DNA of 35,419 nt from JBDKGH01 sp039798265 (GCA_039798265.1 JBDKGH010000034.1:1-35419); one strand, 5' to 3'. Positions 15,749 to 24,859 are shown, numbered from the stretch's first letter. Numbers and translations are program-made. Notes: a model not told the origin generated them from the letters alone.

Positions 15749-15969
15749 TTCTTTGGTTTTAGAGGTTCTAACAAGTATTCCAGGCCGTTGGTTTTGATCA
15801 CCCACAGCGTTTGCAAATATTCACCGAGTTTTCCATCGGGGAAACCCTTTCTTGCAAACCATTCGAGGTATGACACCGGTAAATTACAGAGAACAGTGCC
15901 CGAATACTTGCCAAATGGCATTTTCATGGTCACTATCTGCATCAGCACGTTAGAATCGGGGGAACTCAT
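15745..15969 (-). CDS. DUF3820-family small protein
   Basis: A 74-residue protein with the DUF3820 pattern: MPFGKYSGTVLCNLPVSYLEW followed by FARKGFPDGKLGEYL. The Pfam family is described as a putative quorum-sensing-regulated virulence factor, but the function is not established. It is the first gene of the minus-strand run that ends with tex and is divergent from the ABC-F gene, with 55 bases between the two starts. Methionines at residues 10 and 15 are alternative starts. Confidence 0.8.
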   Translation of the reverse strand: MSSPDSNVLMQIVTMKMPFGKYSGTVLCNLPVSYLEWFARKGFPDGKLGEYLQTLWVIKTNGLEYLLEPLKPKK

Positions 15970-15988
15970 TACTGCGCAAAATAATCAC

Positions 15989-15996
15989 TATCTTCG
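15989..15996 (+). promoter_or_regulatory. Candidate -7 element for the ABC-F operon
   Basis: TATCTTCG in the 55-base divergent gap, about 30 bases before the GTG start. It is close to TAnnTTTG and matches the TAnnTTCG form seen elsewhere in this window. No -33 element is evident. Confidence 0.35.
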
Positions 15997-16024
15997 CGCC
16001 CCCAAAAGAAAAACCCCCAAAGTC

Positions 16025-17641
16025 GTGCTTTCTGTTTCAAATTTATCGTTGCGCTACGGCAAGCGCACCCTTTTCGAAGATGTAACCCTTAAGTTCACCT
16101 CTGGCAACTGCTATGGTGTAATTGGCGCTAATGGTGCTGGTAAATCGACCTTTTTGAAGATTCTTTCAGGAGACATCGATCCTACTACTGGCGACATTGC
16201 TATTTCACCCGGTGAGCGGATGAGCGTATTGAAGCAGAACCACTTTGAGTTCGACTCTTTCCCTGTCCTTCAAACGGTATTGATGGGCAATGGAAAACTA
16301 TGGGACATCATGCAGGCCAAAGATGCCCTTTATGCTAAAGCAGACTTCACCGATGCCGATGGTGAAAAAGCGGCTGAGCTTGAAATTCAATTCGCCGAAA
16401 TGGACGGATGGAATGCTGAAAGTGATGCTGCCAACTTGTTGAGCGGACTTGGAGTGAAAGAAGAAAATCACCACACGCTCATGAGCGAACTCAGCGGTAA
16501 AGAAAAAGTACGTGTTCTTTTGGCCCGTGCTCTTTTCGGTAACCCCGAGATACTCTTACTCGATGAGCCTACCAACGACTTGGACGTAGAAACCATTGGT
16601 TGGTTAGAAAACTTCTTGGCCGATTTCCAAAACACCGTGATTGTGGTATCCCACGACCGTCACTTCTTGGACTCGGTATGTACGCATATCGTGGACATTG
16701 ATTTCAGTAAAATTCAATTGTACACAGGTAACTATACCTTCTGGTATGAATCGAGCCAATTGGCCTTGCGCCAGCGTGCCGATCAAAACAAGAAGATGGA
16801 AGACAAGCGCAAGGAGTTACAAGAATTCGTTGAACGCTTTTCTGCTAACGCTTCAAAATCGCGTCAAGCAACCAGCCGTAAAAAGTTGTTGGATAAATTG
16901 GTGATTGATAATATTCAGCCTTCCACTCGTAAATATCCAGGCATCATCTTCCGTCCTGATCGCGATTGTGGAGATCAGATACTGAACGTAGAGAACCTGA
17001 GTAAGACTAGTCCAGAGGGCATCAAGTACTTTGACAAAGTAAATTTCACTATGATCAAAGGAGATAAAGTAGCTGTCATTTCGAAAGAACACTCAGCGAT
17101 CACGGCTTTCTTTGACATCATTAACGGTGAAGAAGAAGCCGATAGCGGAGAATACTCATGGGGTAGCACCATTACCCGTGCTTACTTGCCTAACAACAAC
17201 GCTAAGTTTTTCAATGGTGAAGACAATCTCATCGATTGGTTGCGTGAATATTCTAAGGACAAAGACGAAACCTACGTTCGCGGCTTTCTAGGGAAAATGC
17301 TTTTCAGTGGTGAAGAGGTGTTGAAAAAATCGAACGTGCTGAGCGGGGGAGAAAAAGTGCGCTGTATGATTTCGCGCATGATGCTCGCCAATGCCAACTG
17401 TTTGATTCTCGATGAGCCTACGAACCACTTGGATTTGGAATCGATTACCGCATTCAACAATGCCATGAAAGATTGGAAGCACGTGGCTTTGTTCACTTCT
17501 CATGACCACGAATTCACGCAAACCGTTGCCAACCGTATTATTGAGATCACACCAAAAGGCGTCATCGACAAACGCATGGATTATGATGATTACATCTCTA
17601 GCAAGGAAATCAAAGCCTTGCGCGAGCAAATGTATTCCTAA
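16025..17641 (+). CDS. ABC-F family ATPase (YbiT-like) with a degenerate second P-loop
   Basis: A 538-residue soluble ABC-F protein. I choose GTG 16025 (MLSVSNLSLRYGKRTLF) because it matches the usual family start; the frame continues to 15788 but that part lies across the divergent DUF3820 gene. Domain 1 has Walker A GANGAGKST (34-42), signature LSGKEKVRV and Walker B LLLDEPTNDLD. A linker rich in basic residues follows. In domain 2 the signature LSGGEKVR and Walker B LILDEPTNHLD are intact, but the P-loop reads GDKVAVISKEHSAITAF (about 346-362) with no GxxGxGK lysine, so nucleotide binding at that site is doubtful. ABC-F proteins act on the ribosome in translation or antibiotic protection. 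It heads a four-gene run. Confidence 0.93.
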   Translation: MLSVSNLSLRYGKRTLFEDVTLKFTSGNCYGVIGANGAGKSTFLKILSGDIDPTTGDIAISPGERMSVLKQNHFEFDSFPVLQTVLMGNGKLWDIMQAKDALYAKADFTDADGEKAAELEIQFAEMDGWNAESDAANLLSGLGVKEENHHTLMSELSGKEKVRVLLARALFGNPEILLLDEPTNDLDVETIGWLENFLADFQNTVIVVSHDRHFLDSVCTHIVDIDFSKIQLYTGNYTFWYESSQLALRQRADQNKKMEDKRKELQEFVERFSANASKSRQATSRKKLLDKLVIDNIQPSTRKYPGIIFRPDRDCGDQILNVENLSKTSPEGIKYFDKVNFTMIKGDKVAVISKEHSAITAFFDIINGEEEADSGEYSWGSTITRAYLPNNNAKFFNGEDNLIDWLREYSKDKDETYVRGFLGKMLFSGEEVLKKSNVLSGGEKVRCMISRMMLANANCLILDEPTNHLDLESITAFNNAMKDWKHVALFTSHDHEFTQTVANRIIEITPKGVIDKRMDYDDYISSKEIKALREQMYS

Positions 17642-17658
17642 TCATTAGCACTGCTCCG

Positions 17659-17895
17659 ATGGACACTACACCGCAAAAAAACAATCCCCTTCACGGTATC
17701 ACCTTGGAGCAGATTTTAACGCAGTTAGTGGAGTCCTATGGCTGGGAAGATCTCGCTGAGGCAGTTCCCATCAACTGTTTCCGAAGTAATCCTTCGATCA
17801 ATTCGAGTTTAAAATTTCTTCGCAAAACACCTTGGGCTCGGGCTAAGGTGGAAAGTTTTTACCTCTATTCTAAGCGAAAAAATCGGTTGATTTAA
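17659..17895 (+). CDS. VF530-family (DUF2132) DNA-binding-like protein
   Basis: A 78-residue protein that matches the VF530 family closely: NNPLHGITLEQILTQLVESY, then GWEDLAEAVPINCF and SLKFLRKTPWARAKVE. The family fold is small and helical and has been proposed to bind DNA, but the cellular role is unknown. It starts 17 bases after the ABC-F stop and ends two bases before the next gene, so it belongs to the same transcript. Confidence 0.88.
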   Translation: MDTTPQKNNPLHGITLEQILTQLVESYGWEDLAEAVPINCFRSNPSINSSLKFLRKTPWARAKVESFYLYSKRKNRLI

Positions 17896-17897
17896 TC

Positions 17898-18344
17898 ATG
17901 GATAAATCCCGTGTACATTCCTTTTGTCGTTCTCTCGTAGAAAAGAGAATCCACGAATTGAAACAGCAATTAGAATTATTGCGTTCCGATGCGGAGAGCG
18001 AAGGAAAAAGCACCGCTGGCGATAAACACGAAACCGGAAGAGCCATGATCCAACTCGAGCAAGAGCAGCTGGGCAAACAACTGCAGGAGCAGGAACAATT
18101 ACTCGCAGCCTTACTTCAATGGAACAATGCGGTGCCAACTACACAGGTGAACAGCGGTTCGTTGGTCAAAACCAACAACGGTTATTTCTATCTCGCTGTT
18201 GGCTTAGGGAAAATCATGATGGACGACCAGGCTTTATTTGTACTTAGCGCCCTTTCTCCTTTGGGAAAAAATTTACTTTCTAAAAAGATAGGTGAACAAT
18301 TCACGGTGAATGGAGTTCTTTACGAAGTAGAATCTATTCAGTAA
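17898..18344 (+). CDS. GreA/GreB-like coiled-coil protein
   Basis: A 148-residue protein. The N-terminal half is an antiparallel coiled-coil-like helix pair (RIHELKQQLELLRSDAE, then GDKHETGRAMIQLEQEQLGKQ) and the C-terminal half is beta rich (GSLVKTNNGYFYLAVGLGK, then LSPLGKNLLSKKIGEQFTVN), like the FKBP-type domain of Gre factors. In Gre factors acidic residues at the coiled-coil tip stimulate RNA cleavage by RNA polymerase; here SDAESEGK...GDKHE supplies acidic residues near the turn. It is shorter and more diverged than GreA, so a polymerase-binding role is likely but not proven. It starts two bases after the VF530 gene. Confidence 0.65.
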   Translation: MDKSRVHSFCRSLVEKRIHELKQQLELLRSDAESEGKSTAGDKHETGRAMIQLEQEQLGKQLQEQEQLLAALLQWNNAVPTTQVNSGSLVKTNNGYFYLAVGLGKIMMDDQALFVLSALSPLGKNLLSKKIGEQFTVNGVLYEVESIQ

Positions 18345-18348
18345 TCCG

Positions 18349-18732
18349 ATGACTGACCATCGTTCCTTTCTAAAAGCTATCCGTCCTACTCTCGATCTTG
18401 CTCCCGTTGAGGAAAGTCAAGCTTTACTTGCTTTTCAGAATGAAACCCTTCGTCCGATACTCAAGCTCCAACATGAGTTGGTGATCTCGTTAGCTCAAGG
18501 CACAACCGGATTTGATCAACTCCAGCATCATTTCAAAACCGAAGAAGAATACATCAATTTGATCAGTCACTTTATAACTAGGCAAGCAGAGTTGCGCCAT
18601 CAGTTGATTGGGATGATCATCGGTCACTTCAGCCTCGCCGAATGGAGCTTTTATTCGGCGCACAAAGCGGAGATCAAAAAACGCATCGTGCACATGGCCG
18701 CCCAGCGAATCGCTTCTGCGACGGGGCTTTGA
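18349..18732 (+). CDS. Conserved Bacteroidota protein of unknown function
   Basis: A 127-residue helical, cytosolic protein with FQNETLRPILKLQHEL (about 29-44) and HQLIGMIIGHF segments. Related proteins in Flavobacteria are sometimes labelled glyoxalase, but no glyoxalase metal or active-site motif is visible here and I do not accept that name. It begins four bases after the Gre-like gene and ends the operon. Confidence 0.75.
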   Translation: MTDHRSFLKAIRPTLDLAPVEESQALLAFQNETLRPILKLQHELVISLAQGTTGFDQLQHHFKTEEEYINLISHFITRQAELRHQLIGMIIGHFSLAEWSFYSAHKAEIKKRIVHMAAQRIASATGL

Positions 18733-18760
18733 GAATTTTTTTTTCAAAAAAATAATTTTC
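18728..18760 (+). promoter_or_regulatory. Candidate Bacteroidota-type promoter for the SIMPL-like gene
   Basis: TTTG at 18728-18731, 21 bases of spacing, then TAATTTTC at 18753-18760. This fits the TTTG...TAnnTTTG layout except for the last base. The -33 element overlaps the stop codon of the preceding gene. The gene start lies 60 bases downstream. Confidence 0.4.
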
Positions 18761-18819
18761 TTCTGAACCTTTTTGGAAGTCGCCTCTACTGATTGGCAAC
18801 TTATCCAAATTACACGTTT

Positions 18820-19908
18820 ATGAAAAAGATTATTTCAGCGGTCTTGATTGCCGCAATCGCCCTACTACCTTCACTTGCACATGCTCAAGCCGCTGGTAAT
18901 TACCTTTACAACAACGATTCTTCTTTCAGCACAGAGCGCGCGACCATTCCCATTGCGAACGTAGGCTCATCGAACATCACCCTTAAATCAGAAGTGATGA
19001 TGAATGTGATTGCCACATCCTACACCGCCATCTTTTCTGTGTCGCAACAAGGCAAAGATGTGAATCAAGTTGATTCATTAATGAATGCACGCATTGACTT
19101 CGTGATTTTCGGACTTGAAAAATTAGGCTTGCCCAAAGAAGCCATACACGTGGATGCTGTATCTATGGTACCCACCTTTACCACCCAAATTGAGGAGAAA
19201 AAATTCTCAAAAAAGGTGACCGAAATACCTGTTGGTTTTGAAATGAAAAAGAACATTCACGTTCTATTTAAGCAGCACCGCATGCTCGATGAAATCCTTT
19301 CAATCATGGCCTATGCAGACATCTACGACATGATAAAAGTGGAGTACAACATTGATGGCCTCAACAAATACTATGAGGAACTCCGTAAAAATGCCATTGA
19401 GGTTATTCGTTCTAAAGAAGACACCTACAAGGCCTTGACCATGCATTTAGAAATTCTAGGAATGGCTGATGGAAGCTCATGTACGTATCCATTTGAGCGT
19501 TATAAAAACTACAATGCAGCCAATTCAGGAGCCTCCATTCAAGTGTACGAAGACACCAAACGCATGCTGGACAACGTTACTGTAATGGGGCATGGAAACA
19601 CCATCAACATAGCGCAAAGCAAAGAGCAATTAAAAAATCAATTCTTGGTTCAAAATGCGGAGAAAAACAGAACCATTTTTTATGATCGCATGCCTTACAA
19701 TCAATTTGATCGCATCATCAATCCAGACATGGGAGAACCTTGTATTCAAATTTTCTATACCCTTTCTGTGAACTACAATGTATTGAACGATCAACAATAC
19801 CAACAACAACAAAAAATGTTGGAAGCACAAAAGCAAGCTCCACAAATGCAGATGATAAAATCGAGAAAGCAGCTGCGCAAAGAGCGCAAAGCTCTCAAGC
19901 CTAGATAG
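18820..19908 (+). CDS. Secreted SIMPL (DUF541)-like protein
   Basis: A 362-residue exported protein starting at the ATG that gives MKKIISAVLIAAIALLPSLAHAQ as a signal peptide; an in-frame ATG nine codons earlier would spoil it. The middle region has the SIMPL/DUF541 pattern: a beta-rich start (LKSEVMMNVIATSYTAIFSV), then ARIDFVIFGLEKLGLPKEAI, then GFEMKKNIHVLFKQHRMLDE and a helix with conserved A/R/K positions before LGM. The C-terminal tail is Q-rich and then strongly basic (QLRKERKALKPR). SIMPL proteins are periplasmic or outer-membrane-associated and poorly understood. It is monocistronic, with a terminator directly after it. Confidence 0.7.
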   Translation: MKKIISAVLIAAIALLPSLAHAQAAGNYLYNNDSSFSTERATIPIANVGSSNITLKSEVMMNVIATSYTAIFSVSQQGKDVNQVDSLMNARIDFVIFGLEKLGLPKEAIHVDAVSMVPTFTTQIEEKKFSKKVTEIPVGFEMKKNIHVLFKQHRMLDEILSIMAYADIYDMIKVEYNIDGLNKYYEELRKNAIEVIRSKEDTYKALTMHLEILGMADGSSCTYPFERYKNYNAANSGASIQVYEDTKRMLDNVTVMGHGNTINIAQSKEQLKNQFLVQNAEKNRTIFYDRMPYNQFDRIINPDMGEPCIQIFYTLSVNYNVLNDQQYQQQQKMLEAQKQAPQMQMIKSRKQLRKERKALKPR

Positions 19909-19936
19909 TAAATATCGATCAGATTTCAAAAGAAAC

Positions 19937-19969
19937 AAAAACCCTATACCTCAATTGGATAGGGTTTTT
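19937..19969 (+). terminator. Rho-independent terminator after the SIMPL-like gene
   Basis: AAAAACCCTAT (19937-19947), an 11-base loop, then ATAGGGTTTTT (19959-19969). Eleven pairs with a terminal T run. It directly precedes the promoter element of the next gene. Confidence 0.8.
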
Positions 19970-19970
19970 G

Positions 19971-19978
19971 TATTTTTG
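19971..19978 (+). promoter_or_regulatory. -7 element for the large surface-protein gene
   Basis: TATTTTTG is a perfect match to TAnnTTTG, directly after the upstream terminator and 22 bases before the ATG at 20001. The nearest TTG upstream is only 13 bases away, shorter than usual, so the -33 part is uncertain. Confidence 0.45.
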
Positions 19979-20000
19979 AGCCATATACAACCTAACTAAA

Positions 20001-23000
20001 ATGCAACTTCTCTCTCCACAAGCCTATGTGCGCTTGCTTGCCTTCATTTTCCACGTGCTAATTTTTTCGGGAATAGCCCAAGCGTCCAACATCACATTTG
20101 TTTTGGACATGAACAATTTACCTGATGGTTTAACACCTCAAGTGAATGGCTCCTTTAACAATTGGTGCGGCGCATGCAATCCGATGACCGACATTAATGG
20201 GGACAACATTTGGGAAACGACCATCAACATTCCGAATGGCACCCATGAGTTTAAATACACCTATAACAACGGGGCCATTTTTGAAGAACTACCGGCGCAG
20301 GCCACTTGTGGTACAACCGGAGGGCAATATGTAAACAGGTCTTTGATTGTAACAGGTGATGCTACTTTACCCCTAGTATGTTGGGGCTTATGTGAGTCTT
20401 GCACTTACGACGTAACGTTTAGCTTAGATCTCACACATTCCTATGGTGTTTTCAACCCCAGTGTTTCGGGGTCATTCAATAACTGGTGCGTGAACTGCGC
20501 GCTTATGACGGACGAAAACAACGACGGCATTTGGACATATACAACCTCTATAACTGGCGGAAATCATGAGTATAAATACACGATTTCCAATAACGGTATT
20601 TATGAAATTCTTTTAGTAGACACCACGTGTGCAAGTCCGATTTATCACAACCGCATGCTCACTGTATCTGGAGATACTACATTACCTACTGACATGTGGG
20701 GATGTTGTGGCGACTGCTCTGATTCATTAAAAGCAATAACCTTCCGCTTGGACATGACCACCACATGGGGGTTTTTGACTGCAGAAGTGACGGGCTCCTT
20801 TAGCAATTGGTGCGGCACATGCACTCCACTGAATGATGATGATGGAAATGGTATTTGGGAAACTACGTTAATGCTTTTGCCAGGCACCTACACCTATAAG
20901 TATACGGTGGATAATGCCAGCGCGTACGAATTTATTACCCCCAATTCGCCCTGTTCATTTTTTGATGGATCTATTGCCAATCGATTATTAACCGTAACTG
21001 AGGATGAAATTTTACCTCTCAACTGCTGGGAGCTATGTGGTAGTTGTCCTATTGTGATGCCTGATGCCATAGACATTATATCCATTTCTCCCGACCAGGC
21101 TCTGCCCGGCGAAACATTTGATCTGACCTATGCATTAAATAGTTTTGATTTCCCCCAAGGAAGTACGTTTGAGCTGCAGATGAGCGATCTTGCAGGTGGT
21201 TTTGATTCTCCCGTAACTCTAGCCATAGCCACTGATCCCTCTACTTTCGAGTTCAATAACGTCGCTATTCCTTATGGCCTTCCGGGAAACTGTTATCGCC
21301 TTCGCATTGTCTGTTCTTACCTCAATACGATAAGCAACGGAGAAGATGAAATAAAAATAAATTCGTTAGGCACGGAGTTAGGAAATTACGCTTTACAGTT
21401 TGACGGATTAAATGACTACGCCAATTTAGGACCAGTCATTGGAGATCATGACTTCACTCTTTCGTTTTGGGTTAAGCCAGACGGCGATCAAAACATTGGG
21501 AGCATTTTTGACATCCAAAATGATCTAATTGTCTATCATAATCCACTAACTGTTGACAACTACGTTCTGGCTCACTTAGCGCAATTTGATTTATTACCTG
21601 ACCAATGGAACCATGTGTCTATAACTGTCAATGCAACTACAAACGAACGCAAAATTTATCTTTTCGGCCAATTAGTAGCCCAAACCATTTATCCTTACTC
21701 GCCTATTCTTAATTATCAAACCAAGCTCGGAAAAAGTGCCTGTGGATATTGCGGTGGTAATTTTAAAGGTATTATCGATGAAGTAAAAATTTGGGACTCT
21801 ATACTTCCACAAGCCACCATTTGGCAACAAGTTCAACAATCATTGAATGGGTCAGAAGAAGGACTTATTGCTTATTACAACTTCAATGAAGGATGTTTTC
21901 CTGAAATAATTGATCTTTCGCCTAATCAAAATCATGGGCTACTCTATAATGGAACAAAACACGTAGTTAGTGATGTTCCTGTTTGGGAAAGTAACATAGT
22001 TCCTAGTTTTGGAGGTAATACCAATGTGGTAAATGTAACAGTTCATGACTACTTCCCCCTTGCTATTACAGAAGCGAAACTCACCCATCCGCAGTTAGGA
22101 GTAATAACATCTACGATAATAAACGTTGAGGCTGATAGAAAATCGGCACTCATCTCCTTTGATTTGACGAATACGAATGAAGGCATCTATACCATTGAGT
22201 TAACAGAATCAACAGGCTCCACAAAAATTTATCCTGAATCATTTGAAATCGTCGAGGGAATTGCCCCAGAAGTATGGGTAGAAATTGTTGGTCGTAACGT
22301 ATGGCGCGACGGCCGTCCATACAATTTCGTTGTTACCTATGGAAATAGTGGTACTGTGGATGCGAAGGGAGTTCCGATTTGGATTGTATTAGAAGGAGAC
22401 ACCTTGGTTGATCTTCAGCATAACTTCACGATTATTCCTCCTGTGAGTCCTAATGCAGATCCAATCTCAGCTAGTGTTCCGCTCTATTATAAATACAATG
22501 AACTCAATGGATCAGTTGGACAATTTATTGTCTTCCCGGTATATGTGCCTTACATTTCTCCTGGAGAGATCGGAGCCTTGAGTTTCAGTGTGCGTAACCT
22601 GACTAGTGATCATTTAAGCGTACTAGCTTATAGCACACGTCCGCACTATCAATCCCCCCTTAACGAAGGAGTTGCAGATTGTGTAAGCGATGGTTTAGAA
22701 GAGGCGGTAAATCCTTACTCACCCAATATACCCGACGGCACTGAAATTTTAATGTGTTTAACGGAGGAATATTCGAATTGTACAGAACTGACCAACTACA
22801 TTGTTGTCGACGACACATTTGGTTCTTTCAATTGGAACCTATCTTCCGCAATTGCCGATTGTTATGCGTTAGGCGGCCAGTTAGAACTTATTTCTTACGA
22901 AGCTCCAAAACAGTTTGTTCAATCTAATGCCGCGTCAAATTCGACCAATACTGATGAGCCAAGCAGCAGTTCATGCGGAGATCCCTTAAATCCGGTCGGT

Positions 23001-24824
23001 CCAGTAATGCTTCCTACCGGACCAACCAGCTCATTTGATCCGAATGAAAAAGTAGGCCCCTCGCAATATCAAACCTTGGACGAAACATTTAACTACGCCA
23101 TCTACTTCGAGAATCTAGAAACCGCCGGCGCTGCTGCGCAACAGGTATTCATTTTTGATACACTCGATGTTTCCTCATTTGACCTTATTAGTTTTGAATT
23201 TGATGGTGTGGGCTTCGGAGATATCTACCGACCAAACGATGCGGTAGATAAATCAAATCTCAACATGACCATAGATCTTCGTCCATCAAAGGATTTAATA
23301 CTTCTAGTACAAGGTAACCTCAATACTGATAACGGCATTGCTACTTGGCAGTTGATTTCACTCGATCCAAGTACAATGCAGCTGACTGAAGATCCCATTT
23401 TAGGTTTCTTGGATCCAAATGATGAAACTGGCCGAGGACAAGGCTTTGTGCTCTATCATGTTAATCCTCTCCCCTATTTGGAAACAGGTCATCAAATCAA
23501 TAACGACGCTACCATAATTTTCGATTATAACACTCCCATTGCCACCAATACATGGGGTAACACCATTGACCTTGTTGCTCCTGAAAGTTCGGTGAACACG
23601 CTTGAAAACGTACAATTCAATGCTGATTTTGAAGTGCAGTGGAGCGGAGCAGACCCTGTTATTTCATCGGTTATGTCCTATGACATATATGTCAGCGAAA
23701 ATGGCGGAGTATTCACCCCTTGGTTAACTAATTATTCATTGAACTCTGCTATCTATCACGGAACGAATTTATCGACCTATTCATTTTATTCAATAGCTTA
23801 TGATCAGGCGGGAAACCAAGAACTAGCTCCACTCATTGGCGATGCATCCACTACTGTTTTCTTGGATTATATAGCACCAGCTATAGACATAGAAGTTACT
23901 CATCCTAGTTGTTCCAATTCAACAGATGGCTCTATTCAAGTAACTACTATAGGCGGCAACGAACCCTTGACTATTTGGTGGAATGGACAAGAAGGCGCCA
24001 ATAGCCTCAACAACCTATCTGCAGGTTCTTATAGTCTTGTCATTCGTAACTCCATTTCAATAATAGAAATAGACACTATTATTTCAATTACCAACCCGCT
24101 ACCCATCGACTTTAGCTATAGCACTAATAATGCAATTTGCCCCGATGATTTTTCTGGTTCAGCAACTGTAATGGCCATTGGTGGAACTGGAAATTATACG
24201 TTTGATTGGAATGGTTTTTCCCCTGCCGCACTAAATCCAGGTGAATATGACTTCACCATTACTGATGCAAATAACTGTTCCACTGCAGGAACTGTAACAA
24301 TAGATGGTCCAAGTCCTTTCACTTTTAATTTAACGATAGTCAATAACACCTCTCTTTGTAACGGCGAGATCATCCTCGCTCCTAGCGGGGGAACAGCACC
24401 ATATTCCTACCAATGGACTAATTACCCTAATGAAGTGGGCAATTCTCTTGTTCAGCTTTGTGAAGGAGAATACTCTTGCACTGTTACAGATTACAATGGA
24501 TGTACCTACACCACAGAATTGATAACGGTTATTGCCGGAATCAATGAGTTGTCCTTTTCTAATTTTACCAATGTGATTATTTCTCCAAATCCATCGTCGG
24601 GAAAATTCAACATTTCATTTAACTCTATGGGAAGTGAGTTAGTTCAAATTAGAATATTCGATATGGAGGGTTCCATCATATATGACCAACCCAACATTAA
24701 ACCTGTTTCTGGACCGAATAATTTCTCTATAGAACTAGCAGAATTAGCCTCGGGATTCTATACCCTCGAACTAGAATCAAGACATCAAAAAGTACAACAG
24801 CAGATAGTCATATCGAGAGATTAA
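20001..24824 (+). CDS. Giant T9SS surface protein with three E-set/CBM-like modules and a LamG domain
   Basis: A 1607-residue exported protein. After a signal peptide (about 1-28) come three copies of a cysteine-rich module at about 30-134, 135-240 and 245-350, each with VNGSFNNWCGAC-like, DGIWE-like and YKYT blocks and a closing W-x-x-C-x-x-C. The fold pattern suggests an E-set or starch-binding-like carbohydrate module. A concanavalin-like LamG domain follows (about 456-630, LQFDGLNDYANLGP; TLSFWVKPDG). A DPNEKVGP-type domain common in Bacteroidota T9SS proteins begins near 1012, then an Fn3-like part, SprB-like repeats (about 1300-1500, GGTGNYTFDWNG; GGTAPYSYQW) and a T9SS sorting domain (ISPNPSSGKFNISF). 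No hydrolase motif is visible. It is likely a surface glucan-binding or adhesion protein. The adjacent GH16 gene shares the repeated module. Confidence 0.88.
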   Translation: MQLLSPQAYVRLLAFIFHVLIFSGIAQASNITFVLDMNNLPDGLTPQVNGSFNNWCGACNPMTDINGDNIWETTINIPNGTHEFKYTYNNGAIFEELPAQATCGTTGGQYVNRSLIVTGDATLPLVCWGLCESCTYDVTFSLDLTHSYGVFNPSVSGSFNNWCVNCALMTDENNDGIWTYTTSITGGNHEYKYTISNNGIYEILLVDTTCASPIYHNRMLTVSGDTTLPTDMWGCCGDCSDSLKAITFRLDMTTTWGFLTAEVTGSFSNWCGTCTPLNDDDGNGIWETTLMLLPGTYTYKYTVDNASAYEFITPNSPCSFFDGSIANRLLTVTEDEILPLNCWELCGSCPIVMPDAIDIISISPDQALPGETFDLTYALNSFDFPQGSTFELQMSDLAGGFDSPVTLAIATDPSTFEFNNVAIPYGLPGNCYRLRIVCSYLNTISNGEDEIKINSLGTELGNYALQFDGLNDYANLGPVIGDHDFTLSFWVKPDGDQNIGSIFDIQNDLIVYHNPLTVDNYVLAHLAQFDLLPDQWNHVSITVNATTNERKIYLFGQLVAQTIYPYSPILNYQTKLGKSACGYCGGNFKGIIDEVKIWDSILPQATIWQQVQQSLNGSEEGLIAYYNFNEGCFPEIIDLSPNQNHGLLYNGTKHVVSDVPVWESNIVPSFGGNTNVVNVTVHDYFPLAITEAKLTHPQLGVITSTIINVEADRKSALISFDLTNTNEGIYTIELTESTGSTKIYPESFEIVEGIAPEVWVEIVGRNVWRDGRPYNFVVTYGNSGTVDAKGVPIWIVLEGDTLVDLQHNFTIIPPVSPNADPISASVPLYYKYNELNGSVGQFIVFPVYVPYISPGEIGALSFSVRNLTSDHLSVLAYSTRPHYQSPLNEGVADCVSDGLEEAVNPYSPNIPDGTEILMCLTEEYSNCTELTNYIVVDDTFGSFNWNLSSAIADCYALGGQLELISYEAPKQFVQSNAASNSTNTDEPSSSSCGDPLNPVGPVMLPTGPTSSFDPNEKVGPSQYQTLDETFNYAIYFENLETAGAAAQQVFIFDTLDVSSFDLISFEFDGVGFGDIYRPNDAVDKSNLNMTIDLRPSKDLILLVQGNLNTDNGIATWQLISLDPSTMQLTEDPILGFLDPNDETGRGQGFVLYHVNPLPYLETGHQINNDATIIFDYNTPIATNTWGNTIDLVAPESSVNTLENVQFNADFEVQWSGADPVISSVMSYDIYVSENGGVFTPWLTNYSLNSAIYHGTNLSTYSFYSIAYDQAGNQELAPLIGDASTTVFLDYIAPAIDIEVTHPSCSNSTDGSIQVTTIGGNEPLTIWWNGQEGANSLNNLSAGSYSLVIRNSISIIEIDTIISITNPLPIDFSYSTNNAICPDDFSGSATVMAIGGTGNYTFDWNGFSPAALNPGEYDFTITDANNCSTAGTVTIDGPSPFTFNLTIVNNTSLCNGEIILAPSGGTAPYSYQWTNYPNEVGNSLVQLCEGEYSCTVTDYNGCTYTTELITVIAGINELSFSNFTNVIISPNPSSGKFNISFNSMGSELVQIRIFDMEGSIIYDQPNIKPVSGPNNFSIELAELASGFYTLELESRHQKVQQQIVISRD
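20088..21050 (+). repeat. Three tandem copies of an approximately 105-residue cysteine-rich module
   Basis: Coding repeats within the large surface protein. Each copy carries SFNNWC or SFSNWC, a D-G/N-x-I-W block, an E/T-Y/F-K-Y-T strand and a terminal pair of cysteines. The copies are diverged at nucleotide level, so the duplication is not recent. A fourth copy is at about 24985-25310, at the start of the GH16 gene. Confidence 0.8.
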
Positions 24825-24827
24825 AAC

Positions 24828-24859
24828 AAAAGAGGGGCCCCAATGGCCCCTCTTTTTTT
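24828..24859 (+). terminator. Strong Rho-independent terminator
   Basis: AAAAGAGGGGCC (24828-24839), loop CCAAT, GGCCCCTCTTTT (24845-24856) and further T. Twelve pairs. It separates the large surface-protein gene from the GH16 gene, so the two are transcribed independently. Confidence 0.92.

Noticed and set aside
15788..16024. Longer N terminus for the ABC-F gene
   Set aside because: It would cross the divergent DUF3820 gene and adds about 79 residues absent from the family; GTG 16025 begins exactly at the usual N-terminal sequence.
18349..18732. Glyoxalase annotation
   Set aside because: No glyoxalase fold motif or metal ligands can be seen; the name appears to be carried over among Flavobacteria entries.
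18733..18760. A/T hairpin after the four-gene ABC-F run as a terminator
   Set aside because: The stem would be T/A only with no GC core, so it is unlikely to terminate by itself; a promoter element fits the same place better.
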